The notes below the pieces were generated by a model. The model ran no database searches. It saw only the letters and a program-made list of their open reading frames with translations, and had not been told where the DNA came from. This document shows, piece by piece, positions 32,522-42,035 of a DNA stretch of 50,844 nt. Made by a program: the position numbers and the translations under genes. The stretch lies in the NCBI GenBank assembly GCA_022571365.1, contig JACZXZ010000009.1, forward strand, positions 1 through 50,844, read 5' to 3'. Position 1 is the first letter of the stretch; each line of letters opens with the position of its first letter. The stretch comes from Pseudomonadota bacterium. GTDB taxonomy: Bacteria > Pseudomonadota > Alphaproteobacteria > G022571365.

Positions 32522-32575
32522 ATCGTACAAAAATGTGCGATTGTGAAGGAGATAATCGTATACTTTTGTACGATT
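32522..32575 (-). promoter_or_regulatory. Two palindromic operators upstream of hicAB
   Basis: Two inverted repeats lie directly before hicA. The first, 32522-32541, has half-sites ATCGTACA and TGTGCGAT. The second, 32554-32575, has half-sites AATCGTA and TACGATT around ACTTTTG-like centre bases. Both share the core ATCGTAC and GTACGAT and are about 33 bases apart centre to centre (three helical turns), as for cooperative binding of HicB dimers. The region is much richer in A/T than its surroundings. Confidence 0.75.
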
Positions 32576-32737
32576 CTTTGGGGATGTGCAGAGGCGCGCT
32601 CGGGCAAGGTGGCTCGGGGCAGGTACGGCCCAGCGGGCCGGCGAGGGCGGCTTTGACGATTGATCGCCGGCCCGGTAACTGAAAGACTAATCCGGAGCGC
32701 AGCCCTCCGGGCGGCCCCAAGGCAAGGAGACAAGGCC

Positions 32738-33630
<893 letters not shown>

Positions 33631-33634
<4 letters not shown>

Positions 33635-34293
33635 ACCATCGCCGCCTGCGCCGGGAGATCGTCGCCACGGCCCGCCAGGTGAACGCGCTCGGCATCAACC
33701 GGGGCACCTCGGGTAACATCGGCGCGCGCATTAAGGGTGGTCTTTTGATCACCCCGTCCGGCCTGCCTTACGAGGAGATGCGGCCGGAGGACGTGGTCGA
33801 GATGGGAATGGACGGGGGCGTGGCCGGCGAGGGCTCGCCATCGAGCGAGTGGCGGTTCCACCGCGACATCCTGGCCGCCCGGCCCGAGGTTGGCGTGGTG
33901 ATCCACAGCCACGCCACATTCGCCACCACGCTCGCCTGCCTGGGCCGCGGCATCCCCGCCTTTCACTACATGGTCGCGGTCGCCGGCGGCAACTCGATCC
34001 GCTGTGCGCCCTATGCCACACCCGGCACCCAGGAGCTTTCCGATCACGCGGTGGCCGCGCTCGAGGGGCGCCGGGCCTGTCTCCTCGCCAATCACGGCAT
34101 GATCGCCACCGGCAAGACCCTGAAGGAAACATTGAGCCTCGCGATCGAGGTCGAGGCCCTCGCCGAGCAATACTGGCGGGCGCTCCAGATCGGCGAGCCC
34201 AAGCTCCTGTCCCAGGCGGAGATGGAAAGGGTGCTCGAGAAGTTCAAAACCTACGGCAAGCGGCCCGCGTCCACCGCCGCCGCGCCGGGATAA
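33631..34293 (+). CDS. Class II aldolase, probable methylthioribulose-1-P aldolase
   Basis: 220 residues. Zinc aldolase/epimerase of the fuculose-phosphate aldolase group. The N-terminal RGTSGNIGARI phosphate loop, ITPSGLPYEEM, zinc ligands in HSHATFATTLAC and LANHGMIATG, and the catalytic Glu in SSEWRFHRD are visible. Overlap with mtnP strongly suggests it acts on the MTA product. In Rhodospirillum rubrum an aldolase of this class (Ald2) beside mtnP and mtnA cleaves methylthioribulose-1-P to DHAP and methylthioacetaldehyde. mtnA is not in the window. Function is inferred from that parallel. Confidence 0.85.
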
Positions 34294-34405
34294 GGGCAAC
34301 CTCGATGACCAAGCGGCAGGGCGATTCGCCGCCTGTCCCGGCGCCCTAAGAACCGGACCAGCCCTCATCCGCTGCCGACCTGCCGCCGGGGCGGGGACCG
34401 ACGCC

Positions 34406-34441
34406 CTACCCGATATGTTGGGCGAAGAAGGCGAGGAGCGT
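34406..34441 (-). pseudogene. C-terminal remnant of a dienelactone hydrolase
   Basis: Immediately downstream of the chaperone gene, and overlapping its stop codon, the minus strand reads TLLAFFAQHIG and stops at TAG. The intact dienelactone hydrolase at 41016-41681 ends TLAFFAEHVG. The bases CGAAGAAGGCGAGG are identical in both. The two ends therefore flank the molybdoenzyme operon in direct orientation. Confidence 0.55.
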
Positions 34442-35169
34442 TAAGTGAGCCCCGCCTCGGCCAAGCCGCATTCATACGGGGTGCCCGGATCGGCTCCGAC
34501 GCGGGCCCCCGCGGCTTCCGTGGGGCATGGCAACCCGTGGTATTCCACGATTCCCTGCCACGCCTCCCGGAGCAGGACTGCGGCCTGCAGGTAGAAGGGC
34601 AGACCTGTCGTCAACATCAGCCGGTCTGAGAAGGTAGGCAACCACACCCCCAGGTGGTCGTCGGCGAACGCGCTGAGCGCCTTCTCACTCACCTCCGCGC
34701 CATCCTTGTTTTTCTCCTCGCGCGCCTTGGCCAGCATGACGAGCAACATGGCGAAGAACTCCAGCTCGCACACGAGATGGTCGACCTTCTCCGTGGCATC
34801 GCCGGCAAGCGTGAGGCCGAAGGCGCGGTAAAACCCGGCAATGTCACCCAAGATCGCGCCCTTGTCGCGCCGCACGAAGCCCGACTCGTTGATGGGGCAA
34901 GAAACAGCACACTCGAACAGCCGGTTGTACTCTCCCGCCCAGGCCCCGGTGTCGAGGCCGCGCGCCTCCCGTCGTGCGGCGACGAAAGCCTCACTCAGGG
35001 TTTCCTCGTGGCCGACGCCCGCCTGACGGACAAGCTCTGCGAAGCCTGGCCAGGCGGCCTCGATCTCGGCACGCGGTTCGGCCGTGGGCGGGGAGAACAG
35101 GCGGCCCAGGAGGAGCAGGAGGTCGGCCTGGGCCAGCAAGGCCACGATGTCCTGCCCCCTCTTGCTCAT
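34441..35169 (-). CDS. TorD-family molybdoenzyme chaperone (delta subunit)
   Basis: 242 residues. All-helical redox enzyme maturation protein, expected to bind the Tat signal or apo-alpha subunit until the molybdenum cofactor is inserted. Family features: LLLLLGRLFSPPT near the N-terminus, EYNRLFECAVSCPINESGF (the acidic/hydrophobic loop common in this group) and the central CELEFFAMLLVMLAKAREE. It overlaps the gamma gene by 4 bases and is the last gene of the operon. Similar chaperones accompany ethylbenzene, DMS and selenate dehydrogenase/reductase operons. Confidence 0.85.
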   Translation of the reverse strand: MSKRGQDIVALLAQADLLLLLGRLFSPPTAEPRAEIEAAWPGFAELVRQAGVGHEETLSEAFVAARREARGLDTGAWAGEYNRLFECAVSCPINESGFVRRDKGAILGDIAGFYRAFGLTLAGDATEKVDHLVCELEFFAMLLVMLAKAREEKNKDGAEVSEKALSAFADDHLGVWLPTFSDRLMLTTGLPFYLQAAVLLREAWQGIVEYHGLPCPTEAAGARVGADPGTPYECGLAEAGLT

Positions 35170-36128
35170 TCCTGCACCTCGAACTCGACCCAGTCGGACC
35201 AGTGCTTACGCCCGCCGACATTCTGGGCGGAGCCCTGCCACACGGCGAAGGCGATTTGGCCCTCGCCGCCAAGCTCAAACTGATAGTCGAGTGGATCATC
35301 GGTTTTCAGCGGGCGCTTGAACACCACGGCCCAGCTGTCGCGCACCCACACGCCCTTGGCTGTGGTGATCGAATAGGGCTGGTTGGTAAGCGTGCTCCAG
35401 CCTTTGGCGACCAGTTCCTGGACCGGTTGGCGGCGCGAGAACACCGCCATCGGATTTCCCGCCTGATGGGCAACGAACCATTGGAGCGCCGTTGGGTTCT
35501 GGAATGCCTCGGGAACCGGATAGGGGAACTCGCCCTCGGCGAACCAGTAGAGGTCCGACCAGAAGTTGGGATGAACGTCCTGGACATCCTGGAAGCCCAC
35601 GTCAATGTCTTTCTGCCACAGCGCCTTCCAGTAGAGGATCTGAACCTTCGACTCTTCATCCCCCATCATCGGCAGCGCCCCCTCATCGAGCGGAAACTCG
35701 ATCGCCACGCCGTCTGAGAAGCGGCTAACGTCGACATTTCCGTCCGGTGTCGAATCGGACCAGGAGACACGCCACGCGATGTGCTCACCATCGGTCAAGG
35801 CCTGCACCCTGATCGTTTCGATCGAGGCCTCGGCCAAGGACGGCATGGCCATCTGCTGAGGCACGACCTCGACCTCCATGTAAGGCGCCTGCCACCACTC
35901 GACCGAGTAAGGATTGTCGGCCGTCAGAAGGTGGTCGAGCTTGACCACGACGAGATGATCGGAGGGGGTCACCGCCACCTCGGGGACACCGGGGAGCAGC
36001 GGCTCCGGCCAGGCGGCCGCTTCCCCGTGGAGCGCGCCGGAAGTGCCCAGCCATCCGGCAGCAACGCCGAACGCACTCAGCCCTCCGAGTAAGGCGGCCA
36101 AGAGGGTGTGGCGCGTGATCGCTTTCAT
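35166..36128 (-). CDS. Gamma subunit: periplasmic haem-b, ethylbenzene-dehydrogenase type
   Basis: 320 residues. A Sec signal peptide (LLAALLGGLSAFGVAAGWLG) is followed by a beta-rich domain of the EbdC/DdhC/SerC-type haem-b family. Alignment landmarks: HIAWRVSWSDSTPDG, RFSDGVAIEFPLDEG, and PMMGDEESKVQILYWKA, where Met154/155 are the likely axial Met. The second ligand, a Lys in characterised EbdC, cannot be fixed by eye. In such complexes this subunit takes electrons from the beta subunit and passes them to a periplasmic cytochrome, so no membrane anchor is needed. Confidence 0.85.
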   Translation of the reverse strand: MKAITRHTLLAALLGGLSAFGVAAGWLGTSGALHGEAAAWPEPLLPGVPEVAVTPSDHLVVVKLDHLLTADNPYSVEWWQAPYMEVEVVPQQMAMPSLAEASIETIRVQALTDGEHIAWRVSWSDSTPDGNVDVSRFSDGVAIEFPLDEGALPMMGDEESKVQILYWKALWQKDIDVGFQDVQDVHPNFWSDLYWFAEGEFPYPVPEAFQNPTALQWFVAHQAGNPMAVFSRRQPVQELVAKGWSTLTNQPYSITTAKGVWVRDSWAVVFKRPLKTDDPLDYQFELGGEGQIAFAVWQGSAQNVGGRKHWSDWVEFEVQE

Positions 36129-36140
36129 CTCGATCCTCGC

Positions 36141-37268
36141 TCAGGTTGTGTTGTGACGGTAGACGTCGCGTTTGGCGTCATAATGCTCGCGGATATAGAC
36201 CGGCTCGGTGAACGGCACGCGCGCGACCTCGACACCGTCCACATCCCAGCCGACCGCTTCCTCGCCCTGAACCGCGAACCGCTCGATGATCCGGTTGCTC
36301 GCGCCGAACAGGAAAAGCGCCCCCAATAGCTGCCTGTCGTTCTTGAGGTTCCGGTAAAGCTTCTTGGCGGCGGCCACTCCCGGGCCGAAGATTTGCTCGA
36401 GGAAGTCGTTTCGTATGTGCAAAGGCGGGATGTAATAGACGTTCGGACCGGTGCCGAACTGCGGATAGATCGCCAGGGCAAGCTTGCGGATCTTGACGAT
36501 ATAGTCGAGCGGGTTGTCCTCGCGTGGCCCCCCTTGGGTGGTCAGGAATCCGTGCATGCGGATCTTGCCGATGCAGGATTCAACGCAAAGCGCCACTTCG
36601 CCGTTCTCCACGCGCGGGAAACAGCCGTTGCATTTCTCGGAGACCCGGCTGACCAAGTTGTAGAAGACCTTCTTGTAAGGGCAGGCGCGAACGCACTCTT
36701 GATAGCCCCGGCAGCGCTGTTGATCGACGAGCACGATGCCGTCCTCGTCGCGCTTATAGATCGCTTTCCGCGGGCAGGCGGCGAGGCAAGCGGGGTGGTC
36801 GCAATGGTTACAGATGCGTGCGAGGTAGAACATCCACATGGGATGGATACCCTCGAAATGAGCGCCTTTATCGGCGATGCCCGCAGTCTCGTCTTCCCCC
36901 AGATTCGGTTGGTTGTAATCCTGGTCATGCGGGCGATAGCCCCTCGGCGGCTCGAGCTCATCCTTGCCTTCGAAAGGCGTGCGGCTCTCAAGCACGCCGC
37001 CTCTCCACTCGGCGGGCCCGAGCTCTTCATGGAGCTTGAGATCCCAGCCCGTGGGATAGCCGCCGTAGGGCTTGGTCTCGACGTTGTTCCAGAAGATCGT
37101 CTCCTGACCCTTGCCGCTGGTCCAGCAGGTCTTGCAGGAGATGGTGCAGGTCTGACAGGCGATGCATTTGTTGATATCGAACACGTAGGCGACCTGCTTC
37201 TTGGGCGGCGGCCCGTCATAGGGGTAGTCCATCTCCCGCCCGATCTGCCAGTTCATGCGCTTCGCCAT
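36141..37268 (-). CDS. Beta subunit: four-cluster iron-sulfur protein, NXR-like
   Basis: 375 residues. NarH/NxrB/EbdB family electron-transfer subunit. Four cysteine groups are visible: CIACQTCTISC; CNHCDHPACLAACP; CRGYQECVRACPYKK, where Tyr replaces the second Cys, implying a [3Fe-4S] cluster; and CNGCFPRVENGEVALC with CIGKI. It also has WNNVETKPYGGYPTGWD and YYIPPLHIRNDFLEQIFGPG, which I recognise from NxrB-type proteins of Nitrospira and anammox bacteria. There is no signal peptide, so export would be by hitch-hiking with the Tat-signal alpha subunit. Confidence 0.9.
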   Translation of the reverse strand: MAKRMNWQIGREMDYPYDGPPPKKQVAYVFDINKCIACQTCTISCKTCWTSGKGQETIFWNNVETKPYGGYPTGWDLKLHEELGPAEWRGGVLESRTPFEGKDELEPPRGYRPHDQDYNQPNLGEDETAGIADKGAHFEGIHPMWMFYLARICNHCDHPACLAACPRKAIYKRDEDGIVLVDQQRCRGYQECVRACPYKKVFYNLVSRVSEKCNGCFPRVENGEVALCVESCIGKIRMHGFLTTQGGPREDNPLDYIVKIRKLALAIYPQFGTGPNVYYIPPLHIRNDFLEQIFGPGVAAAKKLYRNLKNDRQLLGALFLFGASNRIIERFAVQGEEAVGWDVDGVEVARVPFTEPVYIREHYDAKRDVYRHNTT

Positions 37269-37322
37269 CAGCCTTCACCTTTCATTCCCGTCACCGGACC
37301 GGTCCCTGCCCGCCGGAGTGCC

Positions 37323-40300
37323 CTAAAGCTTTTTCGCATACCTGCCCGCGATGAAATTCTTGAGCAGCTCGTTCTCGTAGGTCGGTCTGAGGCCGAGCCG
37401 TGCCGGGGTCCACAGCCCTTTGCCGTCCAAGCCGCCGGGTTCGGCACGCGAAATCTTGACGAAGGATTCGCGCGGCGCCCCGGTCGGGCAGTGCACGTCC
37501 GGCACGAAGCCTTGAGTGATCTTCTGACCAAGGAGCCCTTTGACCGTGAGCGTGTCGGTCATCCAGGTGGGCTTGAGCCAGCCCCGGGTGCAGCTCTGGT
37601 GGCTGCCGCGCCGGAAGAGGGCCTGATAGCCGGTGTCCGGTGATTTGGCGAGGCCGGTCGGGTTCGTCTCCTGGCCGCGCACCGAGCCGAAGGTGGCGCC
37701 GTACATGTTGTGCCAGATGCGGGTCACCCCGCGTGGTGTGCCGGGGTAATAACGCGCACGCACCAGAAGCCGCGCCACCTTGTACTCCTCCGGACGGTTC
37801 TGCCAACCATGGAACGGGCGGTCGTGGGGATCGGCGTCGATGTAGACGTAATCGCCGTCCTCGACGCCGAGTTCCTTGGCGTCGAACGGGTTGATGTCAA
37901 CGAAGGCCTCGGTGATGTACGGCATCCGTTTGTCGTGCCGGTGCATGGTCCCGAAGGGGCCAAACCAGATCGCCACGATATCGGTGTCGACCGGCATGGT
38001 GTGGCTGCTATGCCGGTATTTCGGGGTATGCAGGATGAAGCGGAAGCCATGCTTGATGAGCGGATGCTCGCTTTTCAACACCTCGTCGACCGACCGGATC
38101 ACATGGCGGCTTTGGCGGGCATCACCGGACAGGTCCTCGCGCGCCACGCCATAGTCCTCAGGCTGCTTGGGACGGAGCAGCGGATGAGGTTTCGCCACGA
38201 TGACGTTCGGTTCGTAGAAGGTCGAGTCGATCGGCTCCCGGTGGATCACCAGGTTCTCGCCGCTGTCCATGAACTCCGGCTCGTCTCGGTAGAACTCGAG
38301 GCGCCCCGTCCGGGTGTACCACGGCTTGCTCTCATTCCCCTGCTCCCACGCCCCGACCTTGGGATAGGTGCGGGTCTGAATGATCGCGGGAACACCCTCT
38401 TCCGCCTTTCGCTCCAGCTCTTCGATCTTGTAGCCGCGGGTCGCGTTCGAGTGGTCGAGGATGCGCTGGATGTAAGGCCTGGCGCCGCCCTGCTCGATGA
38501 ACCTCCAATAATCGTCGTGGCGGGAGTCGCCGGTGATCCGACCGATTGCCAGGCTGATGCCCACGGCGACGTCCATGTCCGAGCGGGTGTCATGAATGCG
38601 CTTCAATGGCGTGACCGGGAAGACGTAGAGGAACGGGTTGGTCACGCTAATCGTCATGTCGGGATACTTGAACTCGGCCCAGCTATCGACTGCAAAGACG
38701 ACGTCGGCGTATTCGCAGCTTGCCGTCCACCACCATTCGCTGATGGCGACAAATTCCACCTTCGGCAGGGTGTTCACCACCATCTCGTAATGGCCTTTGG
38801 CGTTCCCGATCAGCGAATTCGAGTTGCTCACCAAGATCAACTTGGTAGGCGTTGGGATGTGCGACTTTCCGGTCAAGAGCGTGTTGCCGACCCGCAGCAC
38901 CTTGTCGCCGTGGTTGAAGTAGTGGACGCTCTCGGCCTTCCAGCGCTTGCGTGACTTGGCGGGCTTGGTGGGGTCGAGCTCGATGTCGAACGGGTCCTCG
39001 TCGATATATTGAGGCAGGCCGTTGAAGAAGCTAGCGCGGTAGTTGCCGGAAAAGCTTCCCACATTGCCGCCGATCTTGCCGATGTTGCGGGTGAGCGCCG
39101 CTATCAGGAAAATCGCCCGGTCCTTGAGATCGCTGTTGAAGAACTGGTTGGGCCCCATGCCCATGATGAACAAGGTCTTCTCCTTGTTCGCCGCGATTTG
39201 ACGCGCGAGCGAGTGAATCGCCCGTGCCGGCGCCCAGGTGAGCTTCTCCACATCCTCCGGCGTGTAACTTGCGTCAAGCAGTTCGCGGGTCACGTCGAAG
39301 ACCGTCCGGCAGGTCAGGCTGCCACCGTTCGCGAGTCTCACCTCGACCTCGCCCTCGAGCCGGGGGTCGATACCGAGGTTTGCGAAGTGCTCGCCCACCT
39401 GGTCGCGGTTGATCGCGACGGGTGTGCCCGTCACCTGGTCCCAGACGACGAAGTCGCCCCACTCCTTGCGTTGGACCTCGGTGAACACCGGCCCGGGCTG
39501 CTTGTGGATCGCCGGTCCTTTTTCGCCTTCGCTCAGCACCACCGTGTTGTTGGTGAGCTCTGCCAGCCGGTAGCCTTCAAAAACCTCGTTGGCGCGTAAC
39601 AGCTTGCCTGTATCCATGCGTACGAGCAGAGGCAGATCGGTGTTCGCCTTGATGTAATCGGCGTCATACAGCCCTTCGGCGATCAAGAGCTGGGCGACTC
39701 CCAGAGCCAGGGCTGGCGTGGTGCCCGGGCGCACGATGATCACCTCGTCGGCCTTGTTCGCCGTCGCACTGTGTTCGGCGGAGATCACCACGACCTTGGT
39801 GCCCTTCATGCGCGCCTCGGTCAGCCAGTGGGAGTCGGGCATCTTGGTGCAGATCCAGTTCATGCCCCAGACGAGCGCGAGGTTCGCATGCTCGACGTTG
39901 CAAAGGTCGAAATCGACCGTCTGCTGGCCGGTCACCATGGGGTGTCCCGGCGGCAGGTCGGTGTGCCAGCTGTAGTTGTCCCAGCCGCGCGCGCCGACCG
40001 CCTTCTCTGGTCCCGTGCCGCGCAGCTTGTCGTCGAGCAGGGCCATGGCGTTGGCGAGCCGGTACTGGGCGAAGATCCGGGTCATGCCCAGCGGCGGCAT
40101 GCCGCCCCTGAACTTCAAGACTTGCGTGCCGGCGCCGTTCACGGCGTCGACCATCACGGGATCATAGCCCTGGGCCAGGAGGCGATTGCGCCCCTGCGGG
40201 CCGGAATAGGTCTTGGCGATGTTGACGATGGCCTTGGCGGAAAGCTCGAAAGCCTCGTTCCAGGAAACCGCGACCCAGGAGTCGGTGCCGCGCCGCAGGT

Positions 40301-40808
40301 ACCTGGGATCCACCGCGCCGGTCTCGGGGTCACGGGGGAAGCCCGCGTCCACCCACTCGATGAAGCCTCGGCGGGCCAGCGGCCGCTTGCACCGCCGGTC
40401 GCCGTAGAACCGCCTGACCAGCGCCAGGCCCTTCTGGCAGCAGCGCGGATCCCAGCGCTGGCTCGCCTGGTTGCCGTCGAGGTCCGTCGCCTTGTGGTAG
40501 CCGTAGGTCGGCGCGATGCGGGTCACCACGCCGTTCTTGACGAAGGCCCGCAAAAGACAGTTGTGCGTGTCGTTCGGGGCGCACAGGAAGATGAAGGAGC
40601 TGTCGGAGTGGTAAAGGTCGCGGTAGACCCTCTCCCAACCGCGATTGGGATACTCAGAGAGCGGGTTTTCCACGGAGAGTGCGGTCAAGAGCTTCGAGGC
40701 CGCCGCCGCGTGCTTGGCGACCGCTGCCATGGCCGCCCCGCCGGCCGCCATCTGGAACAGGAACCGACGGCGGGAAATCCTCAGAAGATCGTGGCCCATA
40801 TTCGGCAT
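37323..40808 (-). CDS. Alpha subunit: periplasmic type II DMSO-reductase-family molybdoenzyme, NXR-like
   Basis: 1161 residues from ATG 40808. The start is chosen because GGAGG lies 7 bases upstream and it puts the Tat motif SRRRFLF at residues 12-18. A GTG at 40907 would add 33 residues and lie 18 bases from the FNR box. An Fe-S ligand region (His67, [31 protein letters not shown]) is followed by [10 protein letters not shown], which aligns with the NarG segment carrying the Mo-ligand Asp, placing it in the type II group. Long matches in wording to NXR alpha subunits ([23 protein letters not shown]) suggest the periplasmic NXR-like clade. Nitrite, nitrate, chlorate, selenate, or an organic sulfur or hydrocarbon compound are all possible substrates. 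Confidence 0.88.
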   Translation of the reverse strand: MPNMGHDLLRISRRRFLFQMAAGGAAMAAVAKHAAAASKLLTALSVENPLSEYPNRGWERVYRDLYHSDSSFIFLCAPNDTHNCLLRAFVKNGVVTRIAPTYGYHKATDLDGNQASQRWDPRCCQKGLALVRRFYGDRRCKRPLARRGFIEWVDAGFPRDPETGAVDPRYLRRGTDSWVAVSWNEAFELSAKAIVNIAKTYSGPQGRNRLLAQGYDPVMVDAVNGAGTQVLKFRGGMPPLGMTRIFAQYRLANAMALLDDKLRGTGPEKAVGARGWDNYSWHTDLPPGHPMVTGQQTVDFDLCNVEHANLALVWGMNWICTKMPDSHWLTEARMKGTKVVVISAEHSATANKADEVIIVRPGTTPALALGVAQLLIAEGLYDADYIKANTDLPLLVRMDTGKLLRANEVFEGYRLAELTNNTVVLSEGEKGPAIHKQPGPVFTEVQRKEWGDFVVWDQVTGTPVAINRDQVGEHFANLGIDPRLEGEVEVRLANGGSLTCRTVFDVTRELLDASYTPEDVEKLTWAPARAIHSLARQIAANKEKTLFIMGMGPNQFFNSDLKDRAIFLIAALTRNIGKIGGNVGSFSGNYRASFFNGLPQYIDEDPFDIELDPTKPAKSRKRWKAESVHYFNHGDKVLRVGNTLLTGKSHIPTPTKLILVSNSNSLIGNAKGHYEMVVNTLPKVEFVAISEWWWTASCEYADVVFAVDSWAEFKYPDMTISVTNPFLYVFPVTPLKRIHDTRSDMDVAVGISLAIGRITGDSRHDDYWRFIEQGGARPYIQRILDHSNATRGYKIEELERKAEEGVPAIIQTRTYPKVGAWEQGNESKPWYTRTGRLEFYRDEPEFMDSGENLVIHREPIDSTFYEPNVIVAKPHPLLRPKQPEDYGVAREDLSGDARQSRHVIRSVDEVLKSEHPLIKHGFRFILHTPKYRHSSHTMPVDTDIVAIWFGPFGTMHRHDKRMPYITEAFVDINPFDAKELGVEDGDYVYIDADPHDRPFHGWQNRPEEYKVARLLVRARYYPGTPRGVTRIWHNMYGATFGSVRGQETNPTGLAKSPDTGYQALFRRGSHQSCTRGWLKPTWMTDTLTVKGLLGQKITQGFVPDVHCPTGAPRESFVKISRAEPGGLDGKGLWTPARLGLRPTYENELLKNFIAGRYAKKL

Positions 40809-40924
40809 GGAAACCTCCGCGGGACTCTTTTCGCCGCGCAGCGCCTCCAGCGATCCCTTGTTCATCTTGGACGCGCGGGTTTTGGCTGCGAACCAATCTA
40901 AAAGCACGCCGCAGAGGCAGCATC

Positions 40925-40940
40925 ATTGATTTAAATCAAT
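40925..40940 (-). promoter_or_regulatory. Perfect FNR/Anr-type box upstream of the molybdoenzyme operon
   Basis: A 16-base perfect palindrome contains TTGAT-TTAA-ATCAA (40926-40939), the consensus site of FNR/FnrL/Nnr-type regulators. If it is centred at -41.5 (class II activation), transcription would start near 40891, with a TTTTAG/TTTAGAT -10 at about 40903-40896. The leader to ATG 40808 would then be about 83 bases. This implies induction at low oxygen or in response to NO. Confidence 0.8.
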
Positions 40941-41015
40941 TAATTTTAATTTGCATTTTTGAATCGGATTGGGACAGCGAGCGCTCGCGGTCCCGCCCGG
41001 GTCTTCCGCTCCCAG

Positions 41016-41681
41016 TTAGCCGACGTGCTCCGCGAAGAAGGCGAGGGTGCGGGTCCGGGCGAGCCGGGCGGCCTCGGGATGGTAGTCGGGGCGCGCCGCG
41101 CAGTTGAAGCCGTGCCCCGCCGGGTAGAGATGGACGGGCACCTCGGGGTGGGCGGCGCGGATCCTGTCCACGTCCGCCAGGGGGATCAATGCGTCGGTCT
41201 CGCCGAAATGGAGCATGACCGGGACTTTGGGCTTCTCCTCGACGAACTGGATGATCTGGCCGCCGTAGTAGCAGACGGCGCCGGCCACCTCGAGCCGGGC
41301 GGCGGCGAGCCAGGCCACCGAGCCGCCCCAGCAATAGCCGACGACGCCGACCCGGCCGGCGGGCTTCAAGACGGCGGCGGCCGCCGCGACGTCAGCCACG
41401 GGTCCGTCCCAGCCCAGCGCGACTCTGAGCTCCCGGCCGCGGGCCAGGCCCGCCTCGGTGTAGTCCAGCGCCACTCCTCGTCCGATACGGTCGAACAGGG
41501 CCGGCGCAACCACCGCGTAGCCCTCGGCGGCAAAGCTGGCGGCCACGCTCTGGACATGGGGGTTGACGCCGAACACCTCCTGGACCACGACCAGGCCGCC
41601 CTTCGGCGCGCCTTCGGGATCGGCGCGCCAGCCGCTCAAGACGTGCCCGTCCGCGGCGGTAAGTTCGATCATCCCGGCCAT
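41016..41681 (-). CDS. Dienelactone hydrolase family protein
   Basis: 221 residues. Alpha/beta hydrolase with a Cys-Asp-His triad: Cys117 in VVGYCWGGSVAWL, Asp in HFGETDALIPLADV and His in YPAGHGFNCAARPDY, with Glu in VVVQEVFGVNPH. Members hydrolyse dienelactone or other small esters; this one is isolated from any aromatic pathway gene, so the substrate is unknown. ATG 41681 or 41672 are both usable. Its 3' end is echoed at 34406-34441. Confidence 0.9.
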   Translation of the reverse strand: MAGMIELTAADGHVLSGWRADPEGAPKGGLVVVQEVFGVNPHVQSVAASFAAEGYAVVAPALFDRIGRGVALDYTEAGLARGRELRVALGWDGPVADVAAAAAVLKPAGRVGVVGYCWGGSVAWLAAARLEVAGAVCYYGGQIIQFVEEKPKVPVMLHFGETDALIPLADVDRIRAAHPEVPVHLYPAGHGFNCAARPDYHPEAARLARTRTLAFFAEHVG

Positions 41682-41861
41682 GCTATCGGGCCTCCCGATA
41701 CATCCCTCGGATCAGATGGCCTGAGCCGCCGAGGGTATACAAAGTGGCCAGCCAAAACACCCCAATCCGGCTTGTGAGTGCGGGCGGGGCTCCCTCGGTC
41801 CTGCGCGCGCTTTGCTTTTGGCCTCACACGGCAATCCGCTGGATCGAAGCTCCCCGGCGGC
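41682..41861. other. Gap between the hydrolase and the ychF 3' duplicate
   Basis: About 180 bases upstream of the hydrolase gene and before the ychF 3' duplicate. It presumably holds the hydrolase promoter on the minus strand, but I see no convincing -35/-10 pair, hairpin or repeat. Confidence 0.4.
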
Positions 41862-41921
41862 CCCTCACACATTGAACCGGAAGTACAGGATGTCGCCGTC
41901 CCGGACCACGTCGTCGCGGCC
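41862..41921. repeat. Left 60-bp direct repeat: displaced copy of the ychF 3' end
   Basis: 60 bases starting CCCTCACACATTGAACC match 45224-45283 with a single mismatch (G for A at about 41883). The right copy is the last 18 codons plus stop of the intact ychF, and the left copy is detached. The 3362-base interval between repeat starts contains only the protease and TraT-like genes. This is the arrangement left by insertion at, or duplication of, the ychF 3' end. Confidence 0.9.
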
Positions 41922-41965
41922 TTCGAGCGGGGTCCTAACCAGCATGACGAGCACGGGCTCCTGGC

Positions 41966-41994
41966 TCGACAACCTTTTTATGCCAGTGTAAGCT
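41966..41994 (+). promoter_or_regulatory. Weak candidate promoter for the protease-TraT module
   Basis: TCGACA (41966-41971) and TAAGCT (41989-41994) are separated by 17 bases, 42 bases before the ATG. The surrounding DNA is AT-richer than the rest of the window. Weak match. Confidence 0.3.
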
Positions 41995-42035
41995 GTTAAA
42001 ACTCGATCGGTGATCGAGCACGGAAGGGAGGCGCC

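Noticed and set aside
37323-40808. Naming the operon nitrite oxidoreductase (nxrAB) outright
   Set aside because: Motif similarity alone does not set substrate or direction, and the FNR box points to low-oxygen expression. Kept as NXR-like.
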